In this document: piece after piece, positions 9,148 through 19,110 of the stretch
Layout: each line of letters starts with the position of its first letter
Numbering within the stretch: the stretch's first letter is position 1
From: an uncultured Clostridia bacterium
Lineage (GTDB): Bacteria; Bacillota; Clostridia; Oscillospirales; Acutalibacteraceae
Reading direction: 5' to 3'
Assembly (NCBI GenBank): GCA_947598155.1
Contig: CANQFC010000004.1
Span: forward strand, 124,001-188,000
DNA: 64,000 nucleotides
The notes under the pieces: generated by a model
Told to the model about the DNA's origin: nothing
The model's database searches: none
The model's input: the letters and a program-made list of their open reading frames with translations, nothing else
Position numbers and translations under genes: made by a program

Positions 9148-10320
9148 ATGGCTAACAGAGAAATTACTACTATCCCACACGGAACTTTGGGAATCATCGC
9201 TCTTCCGGGCTGTGAACAACTTGCCGAAAAAATCGACAAATATCTTGTCAGGTGGCGCTCCCAGCAGGAAAGCGAGCACAAAAGCTCCATAGCGTTTGCG
9301 GGTTATGAACGCGATACATATTTACTCGACGCGTCATTTCCGAGATTCGGCACAGGCGAGGGCAAATGCACTCTCCGCGACACCGCAAGGGGCGCTGACG
9401 TTTTCATTCTTTGCGATGTGTTCAACCACGGCATTACTTACAAAATTTACGGTCAAAGCGTTCCGATGAGTCCTGACGACCACTACGCAAACCTTAAAAG
9501 GACTATCTCTGCCATTGAGGGCAAGGCAAAGCGCATCACGGTTATTATGCCGATGCTTTATGAGGGCAGGCAGCACAAGCGCTCATCTCGTGAATCGCTT
9601 GACTGCGCAATAGCTCTTCAGGAGCTTTGCCTTAATATGGGCGTTTCAAATATAATCACATTTGACGCTCACGACCCCAGAGTTCAAAACGCAATTCCGC
9701 TTTGCGGATTTGAAGACGTTTCCCCCGCTTATCAAATGATTAAATCGCTCGTCAACAACATTTCAGCGCTCAATTTTGACAAAGAGCATATGATGGTTAT
9801 CTCACCCGATGAGGGCGGTATGGGCAGATGTATTTATTATTCGACTGTTTTGGGTCTTGACCTTGGTATGTTCTACAAGCGCCGCGACTACTCAAGAGTC
9901 GTTAACGGCAGAAACCCCATTTTAGAGCATTCTTTCCTCGGCTCAAATGTTGAGGGTAAAGACGTTATTGTTGTTGACGATATGATTTCCTCAGGTGAAT
10001 CAATGCTTGAGGTTGCATCAAAGCTCAAGGACTTAGGCGCTAACAGAGTGTTTATCTTCTCCGCATTCGGTCTTTTCTGCGACGGGCTTGCCGCCTTTGA
10101 CAACGCGTACAGAAACGGAGTGTTCGACAAGGTGTTTACAACTAACCTCGTTTACAGAATCCCGGAGCTGCTTAACCGCGACTGGTACTGTGAGGTTGAC
10201 TGTTCAAAATACCTTTCATACATTATTGACACGCTCAATCAGGACAAATCTATCAGCACACTTCTTGACACAAGCGACAAAATTAACAATCTTCTCCGCA
10301 AGAACGGTTACAAAATCTGA
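9148..10320 (+). CDS. prs: Ribose-phosphate pyrophosphokinase
   Basis: Makes PRPP from ribose 5-phosphate and ATP for nucleotide, His, Trp and NAD synthesis. The PRPP-binding loop DVIVVDDMISSGES is at about 272-285 and the TFDAHDP segment at 171-177. At 390 residues it is longer than the roughly 315-residue classical enzyme and fits the longer clostridial form. It has a GGAGG ribosome site 9 nt before the ATG, its own promoter-like sequence and a strong terminator at 10352, so it is probably monocistronic. PRPP from this enzyme would feed both nadC and trpD encoded in this window. Confidence 0.93.
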   Translation: MANREITTIPHGTLGIIALPGCEQLAEKIDKYLVRWRSQQESEHKSSIAFAGYERDTYLLDASFPRFGTGEGKCTLRDTARGADVFILCDVFNHGITYKIYGQSVPMSPDDHYANLKRTISAIEGKAKRITVIMPMLYEGRQHKRSSRESLDCAIALQELCLNMGVSNIITFDAHDPRVQNAIPLCGFEDVSPAYQMIKSLVNNISALNFDKEHMMVISPDEGGMGRCIYYSTVLGLDLGMFYKRRDYSRVVNGRNPILEHSFLGSNVEGKDVIVVDDMISSGESMLEVASKLKDLGANRVFIFSAFGLFCDGLAAFDNAYRNGVFDKVFTTNLVYRIPELLNRDWYCEVDCSKYLSYIIDTLNQDKSISTLLDTSDKINNLLRKNGYKI

Positions 10321-10351
10321 TTAACCGAATATTATAATTTTACACATAACA

Positions 10352-10381
10352 AAAACCCACTGCCGCAAAGCAGTGGGTTTT
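10352..10381. terminator. Bidirectional intrinsic terminator after prs
   Basis: AAAACCCACTGC and GCAGTGGGTTTT form a 12-bp stem around a CGCAAA loop. It lies between convergent prs and the LRR gene. Confidence 0.9.
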
Positions 10382-10487
10382 GTACCATAAAAAATTATGT
10401 TTCATTTAAGTTTTAAATAAAAAATACTTGTTCCCTCAAAAACACAGCCGCACTGTGAACTTTCGGCGCTATGTATTTTGCAAACGA

Positions 10488-11888
10488 TTACTCCACAGCC
10501 TCCGCTGTAAACGTCAAAATACCGGAATATACCCCGACAGGGACATCTGCCCACGCATCCTCTGCAATCTGCATAGAAAGCGTTTTTTCTTCGGACGGGT
10601 AAATTACAGGCTGTGTGCCTGTAAACACGGTTTCCCCTGACAGCGTGTACGGCAGAGAAAACAGTACGTCCTCTTTGGGAGCAAAGGTCAGCGCGCCGTT
10701 CCCTGCAACAGTTACTTTCAGTGTCTTTTGATAGCCGAGATGAGATTCGACAGTGTAAGATATATTTGTTAAAGGCGTTCCCCAAGGAATGACGGTTTCG
10801 GCGGGAATACCCACCGTAAAGGTTTCACCTGACTCGCCTTTTTCGGTGAGCGTATTGGTTTTCAAAACGGAATCGCCCGTTCTGCTGTCCTGAGTCAGGA
10901 CATTTGACGCATCCAGCGCGACGAAATTTATCTCGTTTTCCTGTGCGTAAGTCTGCGCGTAGGAATTTTGCATACCGTAAATTGTCAGATTACGTTTGTA
11001 CCGCGATTCAAAGGCAAACTTGTCTATTGAAATAACGCTTGCAGGAATCACGGCTTTTGTTAAATTCTTGCACCCTTGAAACGCGCGCACTTCAATTTCG
11101 GTTACACCGTCGGGAATTACAACCTCTGTTAACCCGGTACATGCAAATGCCGAATCTGTAATCTTTGTGACTCCGGACGGAATTTGAACGGACTGAAGCG
11201 AGCTGCATTCTTGAAACAAACCCTGTGGAATTGAAGTTAAACCTGCGGGTAACCTCACGCTTTCCAAAGAGTCAGAATAAGAAAACACACATTTTTCCAA
11301 AACTTCAACATTGTCGGGAACATAGACCGTTTTCAGGTTATCGCAATTATAAAGCGATTCAAAGCCCAACGATTTCAAACTGCTCGGCAGGACAATATCT
11401 GTAATCAAACTTGAGGAAAAGGCGCGGTCATCAATGCGTTCTACGCCCTCCGGCACAGAATAGGCCGCCGCCGCTTTGTTTGCCGGATATACCAAAAGTT
11501 GAGTACCGTCCTTATTGAAAAGAATGCCGTCTTGCGAAGAAAACTCCGGATTTCCCGGTGCAACGAGGATATTTTCGATATAATCCGAATAGCAAAAAGT
11601 ATATCGATAAAAGGAGGTCAATGTTTTCGGAAGCACAACCGTTTTGCCGCCGTAGTTCAACGCAAGCAACGCGTTAAACGCCGTTACGGTGTAACCGTCA
11701 AGCGTTTCGGGAATTTCCATAACCTCGGCATTTTTGATGCTGCACCCCGTAATGGTACAGGTTCTTCCGTCCGCGTTCACGGAATATGTATATTCCCCGC
11801 TTGTTTCCGCCGACGCGAATATAGAAATTGCGGAAATGCAAATGAGGACAGAAAGGAAAACAGCAATGCTTTTTCTGATTTGTTTCAT
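10488..11888 (-). CDS. Secreted BspA-like leucine-rich repeat protein
   Basis: A 466-residue protein starting at ATG 11888, nine nt after AAAGGAAG; an in-frame ATG at 11942 is less likely because it falls in non-coding-looking sequence. It has a classic signal peptide (basic MKQIRKS, hydrophobic core, AxA-like site near ASA). About residues 50-300 carry LRR_5/BspA-type repeats such as IPDGVTEIEVRAFQGC and VPDNVEVLEKCVFSYSDS. The C-terminal third is a beta-rich region. I see no LPXTG motif or C-terminal anchor, so it should be released or held non-covalently. Family members bind host or polysaccharide ligands; the ligand here is unknown. Confidence 0.85.
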   Translation of the reverse strand: MKQIRKSIAVFLSVLICISAISIFASAETSGEYTYSVNADGRTCTITGCSIKNAEVMEIPETLDGYTVTAFNALLALNYGGKTVVLPKTLTSFYRYTFCYSDYIENILVAPGNPEFSSQDGILFNKDGTQLLVYPANKAAAAYSVPEGVERIDDRAFSSSLITDIVLPSSLKSLGFESLYNCDNLKTVYVPDNVEVLEKCVFSYSDSLESVRLPAGLTSIPQGLFQECSSLQSVQIPSGVTKITDSAFACTGLTEVVIPDGVTEIEVRAFQGCKNLTKAVIPASVISIDKFAFESRYKRNLTIYGMQNSYAQTYAQENEINFVALDASNVLTQDSRTGDSVLKTNTLTEKGESGETFTVGIPAETVIPWGTPLTNISYTVESHLGYQKTLKVTVAGNGALTFAPKEDVLFSLPYTLSGETVFTGTQPVIYPSEEKTLSMQIAEDAWADVPVGVYSGILTFTAEAVE

Positions 11889-12100
11889 TTTATAAACTTC
11901 CTTTCGCGGTAAGGCTGTATAAAAATATGTCATTCTGAGCACAACGGATTATCTCACGCGGCGCAGAGTGAATTTATCAAATTCGTCTTATTTCCTAATA
12001 TATTCATATCACAAAAAGCGTTTTTTGTCAATATATAACATATGGAAACTATCCGGTATCATTTAAAAGGTTAACTGCATTTATCAATGTAATTCCGTTA

Positions 12101-12132
12101 AAAAATCCGCTGCTTTTCGGCAGCGGATTTTT
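12101..12132. terminator. Intrinsic terminator downstream of GH38 gene
   Basis: AAAAATCCGCTGC pairs with GCAGCGGATTTTT around a TTTTCG loop. On the minus strand it ends the GH38 transcript. The rest of 11889-12190 is AT-rich and shows no gene. Confidence 0.85.
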
Positions 12133-12190
12133 TATTTTTAATAAACGCCGGCTGAATTACAGTTGAAATCATAATATTTTACAGCCGATA

Positions 12191-15100
12191 TTACTTTTTT
12201 AACTTTACCGTAACTATTTCAAACGGTTTGAATGAGAGCGTAATTTGACCGTTAGTTACGGGGATTTCGGTTTCCTCGTTTTCAAGCATATCGCAGATAT
12301 ATGCGCTCTTTACGGGAACGCCGAGCGTAAGCGTGACGTCGGTTCTCTTGTTGTAGCACTCGTATCCGCGAAGGATTATCCCCTCGCCGTCCTCCTCTTT
12401 CTTGGCGGTTTCAAAGATAACATTCTCCTTATCAGCCGAAATAAGCGAAAATTCACACGGAAGTGCGCCCTTGTTTCCCCTTACTTTTACGGCGGTCATC
12501 GGAGCATTCAGCTCATACGCCCTTTTAATTGTTCCGGCCTCCCTGTAATCGCCCGAATGGGGGTACAGCGAATATGTAAACGTATGCTCGCATTTATCTG
12601 CCGTGGGGTCGGGGAATGTGCCGCATTTAAGCAAAGTCAGGCTCATTACGCCGTCGTGAACCGCGTGACCGTATTTGCAGTCGTTCAAAAGAGATACGCC
12701 GTAACCGTACTCCGAAAGGTCGCAGTATTTGTGTGCGCAAACCTCAAATCGGGCGGCGTCCCAGCTTGTGTTTTTATGAGTGGGACGTTCTACCGAGCCG
12801 AACTGAATATCATAAGTCGCTTTATCGGCATTAACATCTACGGGGAATTTGGTTTTAAGCACAAGATGCGATTCTTTCCAGTCAATGTATGTGTCAAAAT
12901 CGATGCGGTCAATATGATTATAGACAAAAATTGTCTGAACAATTTTGCTGTTATTGTATGTTCTTGTGATTTTAAGCCCCGCCCTTTCGCCTTCATAAAC
13001 CTTTTCTATGCTGTCAAGAGCGGTAATATCCCAATGCTTTTCCGTGTAATAACTGCTGATTTCCCAGTTATCATACTCTCTCGGATAATCTTCATAGACG
13101 GTAAAAACATTGCCCTTTTCGCCCGGTTTTAATACTTCGCGGTTGTTTCTCTTATCAAAAACAGAAGAGAAATTTCCGTTATCGTCAAGCGTCAGTTTAT
13201 AAAATTCATTTTCAATAGCTCTGTCGGAAAGCGTAACCGCCGACTGAGGTTTTTTAGGCACAATTACCTTATAGCCCTTTGCGGGAATGTTTTCGGCAAA
13301 AATATATCCCTCGTCTGTTTTGACGGCGGAAGATGAAACAAATGAATTCGGGTTGAAAACTACATAGCCGTTATCGGCGCAGACGCCCTGCGCGATGCTG
13401 TTTTCCGCGTTGTCAATAATCTCGCCGCCGGTCTTCAGAATTTCCTCATACTGGGCGTGCGAAACCTCATAAACCTCCCGAATTGACGAACCGGGTATAA
13501 TGTCGTGGAACTGATTTAAAAGAATCGTTTCCCACGCCGCCATCATTTTTTCCTTAGGGTAATCCGCGCCTGTAAGATATTCGTTTATAAGAGACAGCGT
13601 TTCGGCGTTTTCAAATGTAAATTCGCTTTTTCGGTTGTATTTTTTATTCTTTGCCTGAGAAGTGTACGTACCCCTATGAAATTCAAGGTAAAGCTCGCCG
13701 TTCCAATGGGGAAGTCGAGGATTATTTTCAATCTTTGCCCTGATGTTTTCAAGAAAAGACCCCGCATGGCCCATAACCGCTGTCGACGTTCCCGGTATTC
13801 CGTTTTTAAGGCGGCGGTACATTTCAAGGTCTTTGACGGTCGGTCCGCCGCCGCCGTCGCCGTAGCCGAATGTTATTAAAACGTCGTCATAAAGTCCTTT
13901 TTGCTGAAAGCGGTCATAAGCGCCCCTTAATTGGCTTGCGTTTATTTTTGCGTTGTATGTGACGTTCGTTGCGGGCTCTTTTCCGCGGCACTTATCCTGC
14001 GCGGTCATAAAATATGTAAACACCGGCGTGCCGTCGATTCCGTGCCACAGAAACGCGTCATAAGGCATCTTATTGCTCTCGTTCCAACCGATTTTTGAAG
14101 TTATAAATTTATTGATTCCGCATTTTTTCATTATCTGCGGAAGCGCGGCCGAATAGCCGAAAACATCCGGCAGCCAAAGGACTTTACTTTCAACGCCGAA
14201 TTCTTTTTTCATAAAGCGCTTGCCGTAAAGGAACTGGCGGACGAGGCTTTCACCGGAAGAAAGGTTGCAGTCTGCCTCTACCCACATTCCGCCTTCAACT
14301 TCCCACCTGCCCTGCTTTACCATTTTCTTAACCTCTTCGTAAAGCTCGGGACTTTCTTCCGCAAGGAACTTGTAAAGCTGAGGCTGACTTGACATAAATT
14401 CATATTCGGGATATTTTTTCATCAGCGCCAAAACCGTTGAAAACGAGCGCAGAGTTTTCTCTCTTGTCTGCGCAAGCGTCCACTCCCAAGCCACATCAAT
14501 GTGCGTATGGCCTATACAGATTGCGTGGATTTCGCCGTCTTTGCAGTATTGACCGTAAAATTCGGTTTGAAGATACTCTTCCGCTTTCTCCAGCGAAGTA
14601 TAAAAATCTCCCGAATAAGGATTACGCATATCAATAAGATTAACGGCATTATTCAGATGTTTTTTTATCTCAAAATAATTTCTGGAATTTTCATCCTCAA
14701 ATTCAAGTATTTCAAACGGAACCTTTAAATCGTAATAAAGCTTTTCTATCTTTTTATCAATAAGACGCAGCTCCGCGATAAAATCAACATATTCCGGGAA
14801 AATACTGCCCGTGTAAGCGTACAGGAAAACGTCATATTCGCCTGCGCCGTCTAAAAATATATCTCTGTGATTTTTGTCAATACCCTGCTGTAATTTTCCG
14901 TTAACATAAGCTATAAACTGGGGGTTTACATCCGCCCAGCCGACAGTGGCGTCCGAAGATATTGTGAGAACCGTTTCACCCTGTGAAAAGCTTTCGGGAA
15001 CGGTAATTTTTTTGTAAAACCAAGCGTGCTTGTCACATTCGCCCGCCCAACGGTCTTTATATGTCACGAATTTATGAAAGGAACCGTCAATTTCAGGCAG

Positions 15101-15283
15101 TTCGCCGCATTTTTGATAGCCGCATTCCTTATATAAAAATTCGTTCTGAGAAACGCTTTTTTTAATGATTAAGCGCTCTATTTCCTCTAAAAATACCTTT
15201 ATTCTGTCTTCAATAAAATCTTTCATCGCAATCGCCGACGATATGCCATTCGCACGAAAATTTAAAATTAACCTTTCGCGCAA
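12191..15283 (-). CDS. Glycoside hydrolase family 38 alpha-mannosidase
   Basis: A 1030-residue cytoplasmic (no signal peptide) alpha-mannosidase. The catalytic domain begins with the zinc-site motif HTHIDVAWEW at 259-268. Asp373 in WLPDVFGYS is the expected nucleophile and zinc ligand. Other family signatures are GGMWVEADCNLSSGESLVRQ and the GFLNQFHDIIPGSS-like stretch near 600. An N-terminal beta-rich module (about 60-170) precedes it and the C-terminal half holds the mannosidase beta domains. The TTG at 15283 has an AAGGAAAG ribosome site; an ATG at 15226 is the alternative but lacks one. It likely trims mannose from imported or host-derived glycans. No transporter lies next to it. Confidence 0.93.
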   Translation of the reverse strand: MRERLILNFRANGISSAIAMKDFIEDRIKVFLEEIERLIIKKSVSQNEFLYKECGYQKCGELPEIDGSFHKFVTYKDRWAGECDKHAWFYKKITVPESFSQGETVLTISSDATVGWADVNPQFIAYVNGKLQQGIDKNHRDIFLDGAGEYDVFLYAYTGSIFPEYVDFIAELRLIDKKIEKLYYDLKVPFEILEFEDENSRNYFEIKKHLNNAVNLIDMRNPYSGDFYTSLEKAEEYLQTEFYGQYCKDGEIHAICIGHTHIDVAWEWTLAQTREKTLRSFSTVLALMKKYPEYEFMSSQPQLYKFLAEESPELYEEVKKMVKQGRWEVEGGMWVEADCNLSSGESLVRQFLYGKRFMKKEFGVESKVLWLPDVFGYSAALPQIMKKCGINKFITSKIGWNESNKMPYDAFLWHGIDGTPVFTYFMTAQDKCRGKEPATNVTYNAKINASQLRGAYDRFQQKGLYDDVLITFGYGDGGGGPTVKDLEMYRRLKNGIPGTSTAVMGHAGSFLENIRAKIENNPRLPHWNGELYLEFHRGTYTSQAKNKKYNRKSEFTFENAETLSLINEYLTGADYPKEKMMAAWETILLNQFHDIIPGSSIREVYEVSHAQYEEILKTGGEIIDNAENSIAQGVCADNGYVVFNPNSFVSSSAVKTDEGYIFAENIPAKGYKVIVPKKPQSAVTLSDRAIENEFYKLTLDDNGNFSSVFDKRNNREVLKPGEKGNVFTVYEDYPREYDNWEISSYYTEKHWDITALDSIEKVYEGERAGLKITRTYNNSKIVQTIFVYNHIDRIDFDTYIDWKESHLVLKTKFPVDVNADKATYDIQFGSVERPTHKNTSWDAARFEVCAHKYCDLSEYGYGVSLLNDCKYGHAVHDGVMSLTLLKCGTFPDPTADKCEHTFTYSLYPHSGDYREAGTIKRAYELNAPMTAVKVRGNKGALPCEFSLISADKENVIFETAKKEEDGEGIILRGYECYNKRTDVTLTLGVPVKSAYICDMLENEETEIPVTNGQITLSFKPFEIVTVKLKK

Positions 15284-15319
15284 CGTATCTTTCCTTTCTT
15301 TATGTTTCGCTCCGCTGAA

Positions 15320-16561
15320 TTAAAATATATCGCTCATTAAATAAAACGAACCGCAAACGAGCACCGTTTCACTTTTATCGGCAGAGTTTAAAACCGCTTT
15401 GTATGCCTCTTTAGGATTATCAATTAAAAATACGTTTTCGCAGTGCTTTTTTGCGTAAACGAACAGATTTTCAGCGCTTTCCGCTCTTGGATTTGAAGGT
15501 GTGCAAACGGTTACGCTGTCACAAAGCGGGCAGACGATTTCCATATACCTTTCAATATCTTTATCCGCCATCATACCGATAAGCATTTTGATTTTTTTTA
15601 CGCCGTAACGCAAAATAAAATCACGCAGAGCCTTTGCGCAGCCCTCATTGTGGCCGCCGTCGCGGATAATTAAAGGATTTTTTCCGATAACCTCCATTCT
15701 TGCGAGCATTTTGGTTTTGGAAATTCCTTTTTGTATATAATCCTCCGAAATTCCGAGAAGTCTTGACGTTTCAACCGCGTTTACCGCGTTTTCTATCTGA
15801 TGCGCCCCGCTAAGATGTAAAACATATTCGGTATTTTTATATTCAAATACTGTTTCGCCCAATTTATCGCTTATGATTTTTGCCCTTTTCGGATTTGCAA
15901 CCGTAAGAGTGCAATTTTCTTTTTTTGCGGTTTTTTCTATTACGCAAAGCGCCTCGCCGCTCTGATTTGCAGAGGTTACGACAGGTACGCCGCTCTTTAT
16001 TATTCCGCATTTTTCAAACGCGATTTTTGAGAGAGTACCGCCTAAAATATTTGTATGGTCAAGAGAAATTGACGTTATCACGCACACCTGCGGCGATTTA
16101 AGAACATTTGTTGCGTCAAACCTGCCGCCGAGACCTACCTCAATTACGGCATACTCGCACCCTGCCTCAAAAAAGTACAAAAAAGCCGCCGCGGTTATAG
16201 CCTCAAATTCAGTTATAATTATATTATTTTCATTCAGCTTTTCTATTTCCGCGCGGACTGCGGTAACCGCTTTCGCCAAAGCGTTCTTTGAAACTGTCTG
16301 ACCGTCAATTTGGATACGTTCGCAAAACGAAAGAACGTAAGGAGATGTATAAAGACCCGTTTTATGCCCTGCCGCAGTCAAAATATTTGCAATGTGAGTT
16401 GAGGTTGAGCCTTTGCCGTTCGTACCCGCAATGTGTACAGTTTTAATTTTATCCTGCGGATTGCCTAAAGAAGAAAGGAGCATAGAAACGCGTTCAAGCC
16501 CCGGCTTTATTCCGAAACGCAAAAGCGAATGTATATATTCTACCGATTCAGTATAATTCAT
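15320..16561 (-). CDS. folC: Folylpolyglutamate synthase / dihydrofolate synthase
   Basis: A 413-residue Mur-ligase-like enzyme that adds glutamate to dihydropteroate or to tetrahydrofolate, using ATP. The P-loop HIAGTNGKGSTSTH is at about 43-56 and the GLGGRFDATN segment at about 150. VITSISLDHTNILG is the metal and substrate loop. It begins 7 nt after the nadC stop, with a weak ribosome site, suggesting translational coupling to nadC. Confidence 0.93.
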   Translation of the reverse strand: MNYTESVEYIHSLLRFGIKPGLERVSMLLSSLGNPQDKIKTVHIAGTNGKGSTSTHIANILTAAGHKTGLYTSPYVLSFCERIQIDGQTVSKNALAKAVTAVRAEIEKLNENNIIITEFEAITAAAFLYFFEAGCEYAVIEVGLGGRFDATNVLKSPQVCVITSISLDHTNILGGTLSKIAFEKCGIIKSGVPVVTSANQSGEALCVIEKTAKKENCTLTVANPKRAKIISDKLGETVFEYKNTEYVLHLSGAHQIENAVNAVETSRLLGISEDYIQKGISKTKMLARMEVIGKNPLIIRDGGHNEGCAKALRDFILRYGVKKIKMLIGMMADKDIERYMEIVCPLCDSVTVCTPSNPRAESAENLFVYAKKHCENVFLIDNPKEAYKAVLNSADKSETVLVCGSFYLMSDIF

Positions 16562-16568
16562 AGTATTC

Positions 16569-17405
16569 TTATTTCATTTTCATTGAAATATCAAACGCTT
16601 TTACGGAGTGAGTGAGCGCGCCGAGAGATATAATGTCTACCCCCGTTTTTGCAACCTCGGAGATGTTGTCAAGAGTGATGTTGCCCGAGGCCTCCGTAAC
16701 AGCTTTTCCGCCTATAATTTTAACCGCCTGCGCCATTTGCGCGCAGTCCATATTGTCAAGCATAATAACGTCCGCGCCTGCCTGCAAAGCCTGCGATACC
16801 TCGTTCAGATTTCTCGTTTCCACCTCAATTTTTACCATATGCCCGAGCTTTGACCTAAGCGTTTCAACCGCGCGGATTATCCCTCCGCAGGCGTCGATAT
16901 GATTATCCTTAAGCATTGCCCCGTCCGAAAGGTTAAATCGGTGATTTTTTCCACCTCCGCAGGCCACCGCGTACTTTTGCGCTGCTCTAAGCCCCGGAAG
17001 AGTTTTTCTTGTATCGGCAACGTCTGCGTTTGTGCCCCTGCAAAGCTCAACAGCCTTATTCGCCGCAGTCGCAATGCCTGACATATGCTGAATAATGTTG
17101 AGCGCGGTGCGCTCGCCCTTTAAAAGCTCGCGAGTTTTGCCGTTAAATTCGGCTATAATATCGCCTTTGTTTACTCTGTCGCCGTCCCTCTTCAAAACGG
17201 TAAATTCAAACGTGCTGTCAAGAAGTTCAAAAACACGCATTGCGCAGTCAACGCCGCAGACAATTCCGTCGTCTTTTGAAACAAAATAGGAGTCGTTGCG
17301 CTGTTCCTCGGGGATAAGCAAATCCGACGAAACATCAATGTAATTTATATCCTCCTCAATAGCCTTTTCAATAAGAGAATCAATATAAAATTTATTAAGC
17401 GTCAT
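16569..17405 (-). CDS. nadC: Nicotinate-nucleotide pyrophosphorylase (carboxylating)
   Basis: A 278-residue quinolinate phosphoribosyltransferase converting quinolinate and PRPP to nicotinate mononucleotide. Family marks are QHMSGIAT, ADTRKTLPGLRAAQKYAV, the GGKNHRFNLSDGAMLKDNH substrate segment, and EVETRNLNEV. It starts 11 nt inside the end of nadB with a GGGAGG ribosome site, so the two are translationally coupled. Confidence 0.95.
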   Translation of the reverse strand: MTLNKFYIDSLIEKAIEEDINYIDVSSDLLIPEEQRNDSYFVSKDDGIVCGVDCAMRVFELLDSTFEFTVLKRDGDRVNKGDIIAEFNGKTRELLKGERTALNIIQHMSGIATAANKAVELCRGTNADVADTRKTLPGLRAAQKYAVACGGGKNHRFNLSDGAMLKDNHIDACGGIIRAVETLRSKLGHMVKIEVETRNLNEVSQALQAGADVIMLDNMDCAQMAQAVKIIGGKAVTEASGNITLDNISEVAKTGVDIISLGALTHSVKAFDISMKMK

Positions 17406-18861
17406 TTTCGCTGACCTCCCTTAAAATTATATGCGCCACAGTAGCAAGGCTCAGAGCTTCGCAGTACTCGGGCGTTATTTTAAACCTGCCGCTTTTAAGT
17501 CGGTTTAAAATCTCCCCTACGCGCTTAAATCCCATACGCACAACGTCCTCGTTGGCGGGCATTACAAAATAAGACCTCTGCATAATATTGCGTATTTCCG
17601 CGCAAACGCCCTTGATAAGCGGCGCGCCGTCAATTCGGCATTCACAGCTTTCGCTTACCTCAACCGCTTTACTGCCGGATGAAATACTGTGAGCTATATC
17701 ATCGGCACAGCGTTTGCCGAATACAAGCGCCTCTAAAAGCGAATTGCTTGCAAGCCTGTTTTTACCGTGCACGCCCGTATTTGAACATTCTCCGACGGCG
17801 TAAAGCCTGTTTACCGTTGTGTGTGAATTAAGGTCAACCTCAATTCCGCCCATCAGGTAATGCTGACACGGAAAAATAGGAATAAGGTCTTTCGTAATAT
17901 CAACATTATATTTTAAACACCCTTCATAAATACCGGGGAATCTTTTGCGAAGATAATCGCTGTCTCTGTGCGTTATGTCAAGATAAAAATTGTTACTGCC
18001 TGTCCTTCGGGATTCAATAATAATAGATTTTGACACAACATCGCGTGGCGCAAGCTCAAGACGGTCGTCATAGCGCTGCATAAACCGCTCTTTCTTGCAG
18101 TTAAGAAGATACGCGCCCTCGCCCCTTACCGCCTCGCTTATGAGGAACTGCTCATTATCGGACGAATTAAATGCGGTCGGATGAAACTGAACATAGCTTA
18201 AATTCTTTATATTTGCTCCGATTTCATAAGCCAAGCGGATGCCGTCGCCCGTTGCGACCACAGGATTGGTAGTGTATTTGTAAACCCTGCCGATTCCCCC
18301 CGTCGCAAGAACGCAGTATGACGCAAAATATTCATCTTGACCGCTGCCGTTCAGTACGTTTGCGCATATGCCGTTTTTAACTCTTGTAAGCTTAAACACC
18401 TGCGCGTTTTGAATAATTTTAATGTTTTTACGCCTGCGGACCTCAGCTAACAGCTTATTAACTATTTCTGCGCCCGTTGTATCTTTATGGTGAACAATTC
18501 TTCTTCTGCTGTGCCCGCCTTCAAGTGTTTTTTGAAGTGTTCCGTCATCGTTTTTATCGAAATCAACGCCGTATTTCATAATTTCGCGGACACGGTCGGG
18601 CCCCTCTTCAACAAGAGTGGTCACAGCGTCAATGTCGTTTGCGCGCTGACCCGCAATCATAGTGTCCTCAATATGGAGCTCAAAGCTGTCGTTTTCAAAG
18701 CTTAAAACGGCCGCAACGCCGCCCTGCGCCAACGAACTGTTTGACAGCGTGTCGTTTTTCTTAGAAAGCACAACGGCGTTGACGCTTTCGGGAAGACAAA
18801 GAGATGTATAAAGCCCTGCGGCGCCGCAGCCGACTATCAATACATCGCATTTAACTTGCAT
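17395..18861 (-). CDS. nadB: L-aspartate oxidase
   Basis: A flavoprotein of about 488 residues that oxidises aspartate to iminoaspartate, the first step of de novo NAD synthesis. The FAD-binding segment VLIVGCGAAGLYTSL is at the N-terminus. NSSLAQGGVAAVL, GGHSRRRIVHHKDTTG and YLMGGIEVDL with the GECSNTGVHGKNRLASNSL segment are typical. ATG 18861 lies about 11 nt after AAAGGAA; ATG 18870 is in frame but too close to that site. nadA, encoding the partner quinolinate synthase, is not adjacent and not seen in this window. A TATTAT-like -10 is at 18903-18908 on the minus strand. Confidence 0.94.
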   Translation of the reverse strand: MQVKCDVLIVGCGAAGLYTSLCLPESVNAVVLSKKNDTLSNSSLAQGGVAAVLSFENDSFELHIEDTMIAGQRANDIDAVTTLVEEGPDRVREIMKYGVDFDKNDDGTLQKTLEGGHSRRRIVHHKDTTGAEIVNKLLAEVRRRKNIKIIQNAQVFKLTRVKNGICANVLNGSGQDEYFASYCVLATGGIGRVYKYTTNPVVATGDGIRLAYEIGANIKNLSYVQFHPTAFNSSDNEQFLISEAVRGEGAYLLNCKKERFMQRYDDRLELAPRDVVSKSIIIESRRTGSNNFYLDITHRDSDYLRKRFPGIYEGCLKYNVDITKDLIPIFPCQHYLMGGIEVDLNSHTTVNRLYAVGECSNTGVHGKNRLASNSLLEALVFGKRCADDIAHSISSGSKAVEVSESCECRIDGAPLIKGVCAEIRNIMQRSYFVMPANEDVVRMGFKRVGEILNRLKSGRFKITPEYCEALSLATVAHIILREVSENDA

Positions 18862-19033
18862 TTCATTCATTTCCTTTCAAATTCGGAAAGTTAACGTATG
18901 CTATAATAACACAACTTAACAAAAAATAACAGACCTTTTGGCAAAATAATTAAAATAGCCGTAAGGTTTTTTTACTGAAAAGAGTTGACAAATCAAATTT
19001 CAAGTGTTATCATATTCGAGCAATAAAGCAAAT

Positions 19034-19110
19034 GCGCCGGTAGCTCAGTTGGATAGAGTGTTTGGCTACGAACCAAAAGGTCGGGGGTTCGAATCCCTTC
19101 CGGCGTGCCA
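19034..19110 (+). tRNA. tRNA-Arg (anticodon ACG)
   Basis: A 77-nt cloverleaf: acceptor GCGCCGG pairs with CCGGCGT, D-arm GCTCAGTTGGATAGAG, anticodon stem TTTGG/CCAAA with loop CTACGAA giving ACG at 19068-19070, T-arm GGGGGTTCGAATCCC. The CCA is encoded. A terminator hairpin follows directly. Confidence 0.97.

Noticed and set aside
10402-10785. 127-codon frame near the 3' end of the LRR gene
   Set aside because: Overlaps the LRR frame out of phase, unusual composition and no ribosome site.
11921-11995. Sequence resembling the widespread GTCATTCTGAGC intergenic repeat, downstream half TCTCACGCGGCGC
   Set aside because: Only a short degraded match and a single copy in this window; noted, not annotated.
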